This document shows, in pieces, positions 1 to 5,089 of a DNA stretch of 5,302 nt (positions are counted from its first letter, which is position 1; every line of letters starts with the position of its first letter). The notes beneath the pieces are model-generated. The model saw only the letters and a program-made list of their open reading frames with translations, was not told the DNA's origin and made no database searches. The DNA is from Bacteroidota bacterium (GTDB lineage: Bacteria > Bacteroidota > Ignavibacteria > Ignavibacteriales > Melioribacteraceae): the NCBI GenBank assembly GCA_021814855.1, contig JAKAHQ010000155.1, positions 1 to 5,302 on the forward strand. Direction: 5' to 3'. Made by a program: the position numbers and the translations under genes.

Positions 1-983
1 TCATAAATCACCTCTACTAAAACATTACCTACTTGCTGCAGGCTTTTATAGCTGCAATTTTCGGGAGTATCTTCGGTTGTATGCCAAGATTTTGGAAAAG
101 GTGTTTGAATTAAATCAATCACCGGGATAGATTTTTTTAAAAATGCTATGTGGTCATCTATAACCCCGTCGCCTCTTTGATTAATAAATGCATTTGAGCC
201 AACTACGGAGGCGGCCTTCCAAACTTTTTCTACAACATTATCTGCCCTTACAACAGAATAAGCTTCTTTTGGAATAGAAAGTTCTTTATCCCCTACCATA
301 TCTAAGAGAATACCATATTCCGGAATATAATTAGGATTGTTTTTCACAAACATTTCCGAACCTATTCCAAACGGATTTCCTGTAAAGATTTTGTTGTTAG
401 AATCATTTTCATCACCAATATCTTCAAGGTCAAAAAATACTATATCAACACCAACATTAGGTTTTGATTCTGAGAATAGACGAGCCATTTCCAACAAAAC
501 AGCTACACCAGAGGCGCCATCATTTGCAGCCGGAACAGGAAGGATACGTTTAACGGAATCTGGATCTTGATCTGCAAATGGTCGCGAATCCCAATGTGCG
601 CAGAGTAAAATTCTTTTCGTTACTTTTTCCGAAATATTAAAAGAGGCAACTATATTTACTCCATTATAAATCTTGGTCGAATCGTGCTTGTCTTTATAAA
701 TAAACGTTTGCTCGGAGACCAGATCGGCATATTTTTTCAGTCGGCTCTCCAAATATTCCTTTGTCTTCTCATGCCCGATGTATCCACAAATTCTTGGACC
801 AAATTCAACTTGCTTCACCAGCTCATCGAAAGCTCTTTTACCGTCAAATTTTGGTTTTGGATTTCTCAATATCACGAATATTACAGTTGCGGCAATAATC
901 GAGGTTGCTATTATTAGAATACTTTTCCAATAATTTTTGAAGAATGAATTCTTGGTTTGGTTTTTCGACCCTTTTTTACCCAT
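1..983 (-). CDS. Membrane-anchored M28-family glutaminyl-peptide cyclotransferase-like enzyme (3' end cut by window edge)
   Basis: This frame is open from ATG 983 to the left edge, giving 327 complete codons with no stop in the window. Residues 21-39 form one hydrophobic helix after a Lys-rich start, so the protein is probably an inner-membrane-anchored enzyme facing the periplasm. The catalytic domain has the M28 zinc layout: H130 in CAHWDSRP, D155 in AANDGASG, the E187-D188 pair in FFDLED, D228 in LLDMVG, DDH at 277-279, and H301 in SWHTTED. The DDH...PFP..WHT..D segment resembles eukaryotic and Bacteroidota type II glutaminyl cyclases more than generic aminopeptidases. Those enzymes convert N-terminal Gln to pyroglutamate on exported proteins. 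The end matches the family C-terminus, so only a few residues are probably missing. No Shine-Dalgarno lies close to the start; AAGGAG at 1012-1017 is 28 nt away over the mlaD stop, and TTG 989 is an alternative start. An M28 aminopeptidase remains possible. Confidence 0.88.
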   Translation of the reverse strand, partial: MGKKGSKNQTKNSFFKNYWKSILIIATSIIAATVIFVILRNPKPKFDGKRAFDELVKQVEFGPRICGYIGHEKTKEYLESRLKKYADLVSEQTFIYKDKHDSTKIYNGVNIVASFNISEKVTKRILLCAHWDSRPFADQDPDSVKRILPVPAANDGASGVAVLLEMARLFSESKPNVGVDIVFFDLEDIGDENDSNNKIFTGNPFGIGSEMFVKNNPNYIPEYGILLDMVGDKELSIPKEAYSVVRADNVVEKVWKAASVVGSNAFINQRGDGVIDDHIAFLKKSIPVIDLIQTPFPKSWHTTEDTPENCSYKSLQQVGNVLVEVIY

Positions 984-1015
984 TGTCAATGAATGTTAAG
1001 ACTAAGATTAACTCC

Positions 1016-2050
1016 TTAATTCTTATGCAGCTTTGTTTCCAACTCTTTTAATTCTTTAGTTCTCGCTTCAAGAATTTCGTTCTGCTGTTTAAGCTCTTCA
1101 AGCTTATTGTCTATTTGCTTCTCATATTGAGCGGTATCCCAGTAGCCGCGTTGTTCAAAATAACCTTTGAATAACCAGTTGTGTTTCAAAGCTTCCATAT
1201 TCTCTGCAAGACGATCAACCGCCACGCGCGCCTGATCGGAAGTGCGGGTTAAATTTTTAACAATTGTTTTTATTGAGTCGCCCGTTTGCCGGTCGCTTAT
1301 TAAAGCGCCGAGAGCGCCCTCGCCGTTGTTTACCTTGTTAATTACTTTATGAATGTCGGCAATCGTGCCGTCAACATCCGTAAGAATGGACTTAATGCTG
1401 CCGGTCGTGCTTACAATAATATTCGAAATTTCATCCAGACGGTTTGTAATCGTGGTCAAACTTTTATCCGCGGTCTGAGTAATTCTAACGGTTGAATTAT
1501 AAAGTTGGTCGTCGTTAATTAATTTTCCTATAGAGCCCTCGCCGCGGTTAACCTTAGCGAATATTTCGGAAAAATCTTTTGTAAGATCTTTCATATAGCT
1601 CATAACGGCTTCGGTCTGCTCGATGATTTTTGCGACATTGACGGGCGATTTGGATTTAATAATTCCGCCCTCGCTTATCTCCGCTTCGTTCGGCGAACCG
1701 GGTGTGATGGAGACAATTTTTTTACCTACAAGACCTTCGGTCTCAATCGAGGCCTCGCTGTCCAGGCGGATAAAGTGTTTTAAATTATCGTCGATTCTCA
1801 TTTTCACTTCAACCATTCTGGATGTATCGCTGCCGAGAGAAATTGCGCTGACGCTTCCAACATCGTAACCGCTAAGGCGGACAGGCGCGCCGCTCTTCAA
1901 TCCTTCGATTTGTTTGAAGTACGCTTTTATTTCAATTGTGCTGGTAAAAAGTTTTTCCTTATTACCGATTAGGAAGATCGATATAATCAGAAGGATCGTT
2001 CCCAAGAAAATAAATATTCCGAGCCTAGCGCCTTCAAGTTGTTTTAACAT
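1016..2050 (-). CDS. mlaD: MlaD-like MCE-domain lipid transport protein
   Basis: This is the substrate-binding subunit of an MCE/Mla phospholipid transporter. It sits on the periplasmic side of the inner membrane and is known in this family to form a hexameric ring on MlaE. Residues 11-28 are a single membrane anchor. Residues about 38-118 are the MCE domain, with the typical GLKSGAPVRLSGYDVGSV (50-67) and the EGLVGKKIVSITPGSP block (105-120). A long helical region follows and carries two copies of a Gly-Glu-Gly motif, GEGSIGKLINDD (170-181) and GEGALGALISDR (243-254), each next to an amphipathic stretch. NWLFKGYFEQRGYW (291-304) is a conserved C-terminal element of such proteins, and 309-343 is a charged coiled coil. 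At 344 residues it is much longer than the E. coli MlaD (about 180). The start has GGAG six nucleotides upstream, and the gene begins 11 nt after mlaF. Confidence 0.93.
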   Translation of the reverse strand: MLKQLEGARLGIFIFLGTILLIISIFLIGNKEKLFTSTIEIKAYFKQIEGLKSGAPVRLSGYDVGSVSAISLGSDTSRMVEVKMRIDDNLKHFIRLDSEASIETEGLVGKKIVSITPGSPNEAEISEGGIIKSKSPVNVAKIIEQTEAVMSYMKDLTKDFSEIFAKVNRGEGSIGKLINDDQLYNSTVRITQTADKSLTTITNRLDEISNIIVSTTGSIKSILTDVDGTIADIHKVINKVNNGEGALGALISDRQTGDSIKTIVKNLTRTSDQARVAVDRLAENMEALKHNWLFKGYFEQRGYWDTAQYEKQIDNKLEELKQQNEILEARTKELKELETKLHKN

Positions 2051-2056
2051 TTCAAA

Positions 2057-2060
2057 CTCC
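2057..2060 (-). promoter_or_regulatory. Shine-Dalgarno of mlaD
   Basis: GGAG on the minus strand lies six nucleotides before ATG 2050, in the short gap after the mlaF stop. It fixes the mlaD start and shows that this organism uses Shine-Dalgarno sites at least for some genes. Confidence 0.7.
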
Positions 2061-2061
2061 G

Positions 2062-2820
2062 TTAAGCATTAAAAATTTCATGACTGAAAAAGTTCTTCAG
2101 GAACGGATCGGTTGAATCCGTTAATTCTTTTATACTTCCTTCGTAAGCCACTTTTGCGTCTTTAAGAAAAATTGCCCGGTCGGCAATAATTTCCGCGCAC
2201 ATTAAATCGTGCGTAACCGCAATCGAGGTCATATTTAATTTTTTCTGAAGGTTTAAAATCAATTCGCTTATTTCTTTCGTTGTTATCGGGTCAAGCCCGG
2301 TAGTCGGCTCGTCGTAAAGCATTAGTTCAGGGTCGGTAATAATTGAGCGCGCCAGCCCTATTCTTTTTTTCATACCGCCGCTTAATTCCGAAGGCATCTT
2401 GTCTATCGCTTCTTCCAATGAAACCAAATCGAGTGTCTTCATCACTTTATCGTCGATATCCTTTTGAAGCATATCCGGCCAATGGCGCTTCAAAGGGAAA
2501 GATAAATTTTCTCTAACCGTCATGGAATCGTAAAGCGCGGCGCCCTGGAAAAGGAAGCCGATGTTCTTTCTAACCTCGTTCAGTTGTTTTACCGGAAGAT
2601 CGAGAACACTTTGCCCGTTAATAAAAATCTTTCCCTTTTCAGGAGTCATCAAACCTATAATGCATTTAAGCAGAACGCTCTTGCCCTGACCGCTTCTTCC
2701 GAACACAACAAGATTTTCTCCGCGCCGTACGTTAAGCGAAACATCGTCCAGTACTAAGTGCTCGTCAAATCTCTTTGTAAGATTTTCTATTTCAACTAAC
2801 CTAGAGTCGGCCATAACCAT
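2062..2820 (-). CDS. mlaF: MlaF-like ABC transporter ATPase
   Basis: This is the cytoplasmic ATPase that powers the MlaE permease. All ABC motifs are intact: Walker A GRSGQGKS (41-48), Q-loop Q92 within FLFQGAALYDSMTV, signature LSGGM (146-150), Walker B LMLYDEP with D170 and E171, D-loop GLD (175-177) and the switch histidine H204. The phrases FQGAALYDSMTV and LSGGMKKR are typical of the MlaF/Ttg2A/Mkl group rather than other importers. The length of 252 residues is normal. The start overlaps the last 25 nt of mlaE, which suggests translational coupling. ATG 2820 has only a weak AGGA 11 nt upstream, and the third codon (ATG 2812-2814) is an equally possible start. The final segment, about 238-251, is the short C-terminal tail, which in MlaF homologues helps dimerise or bind partners. 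Confidence 0.95.
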   Translation of the reverse strand: MVMADSRLVEIENLTKRFDEHLVLDDVSLNVRRGENLVVFGRSGQGKSVLLKCIIGLMTPEKGKIFINGQSVLDLPVKQLNEVRKNIGFLFQGAALYDSMTVRENLSFPLKRHWPDMLQKDIDDKVMKTLDLVSLEEAIDKMPSELSGGMKKRIGLARSIITDPELMLYDEPTTGLDPITTKEISELILNLQKKLNMTSIAVTHDLMCAEIIADRAIFLKDAKVAYEGSIKELTDSTDPFLKNFFSHEIFNA

Positions 2821-3605
2821 AAAGATAATTTTCCTAAAACCATATCAAAGACCAAGAGCAATAGTGAAGACAGAACCACCGAGGTAGTGGACGCGCGTCC
2901 CACGCCTTCGGTTCCTCCTTCGGCTGTAAATCCTTTGTAACATCCTACAAGTCCAACTATGTAACCGAAAACAAACGTCTTTGCTATACCGGGAATAAAA
3001 TCCCCGAACTCAACGGAATTGACTACCGCGGAGAGATAATACTGCCAGCTCATACCGTCCGAAATTATTATAGCTATATATCCGCCGAGTATTGCTATTA
3101 CCACTACATAGATGGAAAGAATCGGAAGAATCATTGTTGTTGCAATAACGCGGGTGACTACAAGATATTTAAAAGGATTAACGCCGGAGACTTCCATCGC
3201 GTCGATCTGTTCCGTCACGCGCATTGAACCGAGTTCCGCGCCGATACCCGAACTTACTCTTCCGGCAAATATTAAAGCCGTAATTACCGGGCCGAGTTCA
3301 CGCACAACCGATAAGGCAACCATACCAGGCAAAAAATCTCCCGCGCCGAATCTTTGCATAACCGGCTGGCTTTGCATTGCCAAAACCAAACCGATTATAA
3401 ATCCCGTTATGCTTACAATACCGAATGTTTTAACTCCAAGCTCGTCCATGTGCTTTTTAACTTCGTAAATTTCATACGGCGGAAGAAAAGCCTGCTTTAC
3501 AAATTCGATGTTAAAAATTGTAAGACCGGTTAGAGTCGCAAAAAAATTGTAAAGTAAATCCGTAAACGAAAGACGTCTTCCGTATCTGTGGTGCGGCAGT
3601 TTCAT
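2796..3605 (-). CDS. mlaE: MlaE-like ABC transporter permease
   Basis: This is the integral membrane subunit of the MCE/Mla lipid transporter. It has 269 residues, the usual length for the family. Residues about 25-55 form the amphipathic interfacial region, and hydrophobic helices follow near 61-78, 94-115, 149-183, 205-222 and 243-260. The hallmark MlaE block lies at 102-128, beginning RELGP and including AGRVSSGIGAELG. It is followed by TEQIDAMEVSGVNP (131-144), the coupling-helix segment expected to contact MlaF. GCYKGFTAEGGTEGVGRAST (221-240) is the second conserved cytoplasmic block. It is the first gene of the block and its start at 3605 has no clear Shine-Dalgarno. No STAS-domain (MlaB) or MlaC gene is visible in the window, so the system is either minimal here or has its other parts elsewhere. 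Confidence 0.95.
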   Translation of the reverse strand: MKLPHHRYGRRLSFTDLLYNFFATLTGLTIFNIEFVKQAFLPPYEIYEVKKHMDELGVKTFGIVSITGFIIGLVLAMQSQPVMQRFGAGDFLPGMVALSVVRELGPVITALIFAGRVSSGIGAELGSMRVTEQIDAMEVSGVNPFKYLVVTRVIATTMILPILSIYVVVIAILGGYIAIIISDGMSWQYYLSAVVNSVEFGDFIPGIAKTFVFGYIVGLVGCYKGFTAEGGTEGVGRASTTSVVLSSLLLLVFDMVLGKLSLWLWPTLG

Positions 3606-3662
3606 TAAGATAATTTTGAATTATGACTGTTCTAAAATAGAAAAAGAATTGAAAAGATGTTG

Positions 3663-3678
3663 ATAGGAAGATTCCTAT
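3663..3678. promoter_or_regulatory. Short palindrome upstream of mlaE, possible operator
   Basis: ATAGGAA and TTCCTAT are perfect 7-bp arms separated by GA. The site lies 58 bp before the mlaE start. The two-base spacer is too tight for a stable RNA loop at full arm length, so a dimeric-regulator binding site is a more natural reading than a terminator. No regulator is identified. Confidence 0.3.
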
Positions 3679-3727
3679 AAAAATATTAGTAGGCAACGCG
3701 AACGCGTTCCGATTTTATATAATTTTC

Positions 3728-3770
3728 TTTTTTGATCCGGTCGGTATGTCGCCGTTTAGAGATCAAAAAA
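3728..3770. repeat. Inverted repeat with 10-bp arms
   Basis: TTTTTTGATC (3728-3737) and GATCAAAAAA (3761-3770) are perfect inverted copies around a 23-nt GC-richer centre, which contains a further CGG (3738-3740) and CCG (3752-3754) pair. The T-run is outside the 5' arm and the A-run outside the 3' arm on either strand, so the order is wrong for a classical GC-stem plus U-tract terminator. It could be a cruciform, a protein-binding site or a remnant of a small repeat element. Confidence 0.45.
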
Positions 3771-3906
3771 TAATTTTGGGTACCTGAAATATGCATCCGT
3801 ATAATTTTGCATTGACTTAAATCAAATGAAGTTCTAAGTTAATGCCGGCTTCGGGGTATTGTGCAGTGTAAGCTATTCATTTCCGCTTGGGGCTGAACAA
3901 CTAAAA

Positions 3907-4041
3907 TTATTCCCGGTAAAAATTTTTTCCGAAAGCTGCATTCATGTTTTCTTCAGTTACAGAATAATGATGCTGCCCGTTATTTCTTTTTACCGGCGCC
4001 TTTTTCTTGAAGAACAATTTTTTTAATAGATTCATATTCAT
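3907..4041 (-). CDS. Possible small basic protein, 44 codons
   Basis: ATG 4041 opens a 44-codon frame ending in TAA at 3907-3909. The predicted peptide starts MNMNLLKKLFFKKKAP and continues with a polar segment containing HHYSVTEENMNAAFGKNFYRE. It has a basic amphipathic N-terminus and a plausible soluble tail, and resembles no family I know. No Shine-Dalgarno precedes it. The frame extends upstream to a stop at 4104-4106 without another ATG, so the upstream hairpin at 4051-4064 would be leader sequence. It points the same way as the mla genes but is 301 nt from mlaE. A chance ORF is about as likely as a real gene. Confidence 0.25.
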   Translation of the reverse strand: MNMNLLKKLFFKKKAPVKRNNGQHHYSVTEENMNAAFGKNFYRE

Positions 4042-4064
4042 TATCGCATCGGCGGCATCCCGCC

Positions 4065-4095
4065 TTGTTTGTAGTGATGCATCGCTTCCTAGAAT
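4065..4095 (+). promoter_or_regulatory. Weak sigma-70-like promoter candidate for the repeat ORF
   Basis: TTGTTT (4065-4070) and TAGAAT (4090-4095) are separated by 19 nt, a long spacing. The -10 candidate would place transcription start near 4102, just before the Shine-Dalgarno at 4107. The match is modest, and Bacteroidota-type organisms may use other promoter sequences. Confidence 0.25.
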
Positions 4096-4106
4096 GTGAT
4101 TCTGTT

Positions 4107-4111
4107 AGGGG
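4107..4111 (+). promoter_or_regulatory. Shine-Dalgarno of the repeat ORF
   Basis: AGGGG lies eight nucleotides before ATG 4120 in a purine-rich run. It favours ATG 4120 over the in-frame GTG at 4096, which lies upstream of this site, and is one of the main reasons to think the ORF is translated. Confidence 0.55.
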
Positions 4112-4119
4112 AAAAGAAA

Positions 4120-4569
4120 ATGGCAGTTGACCCGGGTTGTTTAGCATTAAAAAATTACGACAGTGGTTTTGGTAAATATAGCGCTGCTTTTTTCAGAAGG
4201 AATACTCTTTCTGTCTGCCGTAACGCTGCTTTTGCCAAGAGGAATACTATAATTGCCAAAAGTAATGTTTTAGTAGGCAAACAGAGAGCTATTCAAACTA
4301 AAAATACCGCTCCTTCCGCCAAGAATACCTCTATTTTTACCCAAAATAGTGTAGTTGCCGGTAAAAATAGTACTCACATTACCCAAAAAAGCACAATTAT
4401 TGGCAAGAAAAGCCCTATTTTAAGCCGAAATATGAACTTCATACCATTTTCCAATCCGAGATCATTTATTCCCAATTATAAAGAGTCAACATTACTGGGA
4501 TTAATAAATTTCAATTCCGGATGGTTTGAGAATTTTCCGTTATATACTGTTAATAAACAAATCCAATAA
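4120..4569 (+). CDS. Hypothetical basic heptapeptide-repeat protein
   Basis: I do not recognise this 149-residue protein. Residues 1-17 are a short non-repetitive start without a signal peptide. Residues about 18-104 form a gap-free 7-residue periodicity: positions 19, 26, 40, 47, 54, 61, 68, 75, 82, 89, 96 and 103 are Lys, Arg or Gln, each preceded mostly by Gly, Ala, Thr or Ser and followed by Asn/Lys/Arg, Ser/Thr/Asn and a hydrophobic pair. Typical units are AKNTSIF, GKNSTHI and GKKSPIL. The rest (105-149) is non-repetitive and aromatic-rich, ending near WFENFPLYTVNKQIQ. The repeat has no Asp or Glu, so the protein is very basic. The hydrophobic spacing is unlike a classical a/d coiled coil and fits a beta-type repeat or an unstructured nucleic-acid-binding tail better, but both are guesses. 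It stands alone, divergent from mlaE and convergent with the DUF971 gene. A non-coding minisatellite that stays open by chance is the alternative. Confidence 0.5.
   Translation: MAVDPGCLALKNYDSGFGKYSAAFFRRNTLSVCRNAAFAKRNTIIAKSNVLVGKQRAIQTKNTAPSAKNTSIFTQNSVVAGKNSTHITQKSTIIGKKSPILSRNMNFIPFSNPRSFIPNYKESTLLGLINFNSGWFENFPLYTVNKQIQ
4171..4431 (+). repeat. Diverged 21-bp tandem repeat array (about 12.5 units)
   Basis: The array reads in register with no insertion or deletion. The approximate unit is GCC AAA AAT AGT ACT ATT ATT, in codons of the overlapping ORF. Units differ from one another by many substitutions, both silent (AAA/AAG, ACT/ACC) and replacing. A higher-order copy is visible at the left end: GCTGCTTTT occurs at 4183-4191 and again exactly 42 bp later at 4225-4233, each followed by a related AGGAATACT, so two units were once duplicated together. 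The unit core AATAGTACTATT is self-complementary. Confidence 0.8.
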
Positions 4570-4704
4570 CAAGCCGAAGAGGTTAATGTTGTTAGCTTAT
4601 CTAAGTGAACCGAAGGATCGCCTTACGGAATTAATGGCGGGCATGGAAAAGAACGCCGCTCTGTGGACGAACCAAATCTCGAAAAATTTATAAAATGTTT
4701 TTTA
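4570..4704. other. Gap between convergent genes, no clear terminator
   Basis: These 135 nt separate the ends of the repeat ORF and the DUF971 gene. A hairpin CCGAAGG-atcg-CCTTaCGG (4611-4629) has a bulge and no T-run after it. An AT-only pairing near 4683-4704 is too weak to call as a terminator. A 35-codon plus-strand frame (4586-4693) is open but has only a badly spaced AGAGG (three nucleotides). Confidence 0.5.
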
Positions 4705-5070
4705 CTATTCATGCCCGTTATGGTGATGATCGAAATCTTGATGAAGATTTTCTCTCACTAATAAATATTCGCCGTACTGTTCAAGCAAATCCCACGAGTA
4801 GATTCCGTAATCGTAGCCGTCTTTCCACCTAATTTGAATTGCGTAGTTGCCTACCGTTTCGAGGTTTTCAACCTGGTAAGCTTCCGGCTTCAACGGTGCT
4901 TTTTTAGCGGGAGCGGGGTAATGTTTCCACAAAATTGTTTCGCCTTTATTTCCGGCGTCGGGAGATTCATCTCGTAAAAATTTTAGAGGATACTTAATTA
5001 CTTTTCCGTTATTCCAGGTTATCTCAACATACTCCTGCTTGTGAAGTTTAATTTTTGTCGGTTGTGCCAT
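4705..5070 (-). CDS. DUF971 (GBBH-like N-terminal domain) protein with His-rich tail
   Basis: This 121-residue protein is a stand-alone DUF971 domain, the small fold that in eukaryotes forms the N-terminus of gamma-butyrobetaine hydroxylase. Visible family marks are the beta strand ITWNNGKVIKYPLKFLRDESP (17-37, with the LR and SP pairs), VGNYAIQIRWKDG (73-85) and GIYSWDLL (89-96). The domain has been linked to metal binding or iron-sulphur protein partners in some lineages, but its bacterial role is not settled. Between the halves lies a Lys/Pro/Ala-rich stretch (51-62). The end is unusual: residues 110-120 contain five histidines among Asp, Gly, Asn and Gln, which could bind metal. The gene starts 19 nt after the DUF1003 stop, so the two are likely co-transcribed. 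No strong Shine-Dalgarno is visible before ATG 5070. Confidence 0.9.
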   Translation of the reverse strand: MAQPTKIKLHKQEYVEITWNNGKVIKYPLKFLRDESPDAGNKGETILWKHYPAPAKKAPLKPEAYQVENLETVGNYAIQIRWKDGYDYGIYSWDLLEQYGEYLLVRENLHQDFDHHHNGHE

Positions 5071-5089
5071 GTGTAATCTTATTGAGTAA

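Larger units (their letters stand above)
3606..4119. other. Intergenic region between divergent mlaE and the repeat ORF
   Basis: These 514 nt have no convincing long gene. They must carry the promoter of the mla block on the minus strand and that of the plus-strand repeat ORF. Visible elements are the palindrome at 3663-3678, a tandem AACGCG pair at 3694-3705, the inverted repeat 3728-3770, a symmetrical AT-core sequence at 3914-3931, a small minus-strand ORF at 3907-4041 and a GGCGG-catc-CCGCC hairpin at 4051-4064. The only -10-like hexamer close to mlaE is CATAAT at 3620-3625 (minus strand), and it has no good -35 partner. Confidence 0.6.

Noticed and set aside
337..570. Plus-strand 77-codon frame
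   Set aside because: It lies entirely antisense to the M28 enzyme coding sequence, whose motifs are intact; a shadow frame.
684..917. Plus-strand 77-codon frame
   Set aside because: Antisense to the N-terminal half of the M28 enzyme; no ribosome binding site or recognisable domain.
1623..1868. Plus-strand 81-codon frame
   Set aside because: Antisense to the MCE domain region of mlaD; a shadow frame.
3112..3468. Plus-strand 118-codon frame
   Set aside because: Antisense to the conserved core of mlaE; its translation shows no domain.
3511..3696. Minus-strand 61-codon frame overlapping the mlaE start
   Set aside because: Out of frame with mlaE, rich in Phe and without a ribosome binding site; explained by AT-rich leader plus the mlaE start.
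3914..3931. Symmetrical CGGTAAAAATTTTTTCCG sequence
   Set aside because: It has no loop and one T-T mismatch, and it lies inside the possible small ORF; likely chance in AT-rich DNA.
4171..4431. Array considered as a CRISPR
   Set aside because: The units are contiguous 21-bp diverged copies with no unique spacers and no cas genes nearby.
4611..4629. Hairpin CCGAAGG-atcg-CCTTaCGG as a terminator
   Set aside because: Bulged seven-pair stem without a following T-run on either strand.
4586..4693. 35-codon plus-strand frame ending in TAA
   Set aside because: The peptide looks protein-like, but the AGAGG is only three nucleotides from the ATG and no homologue is recognised; too short to call.
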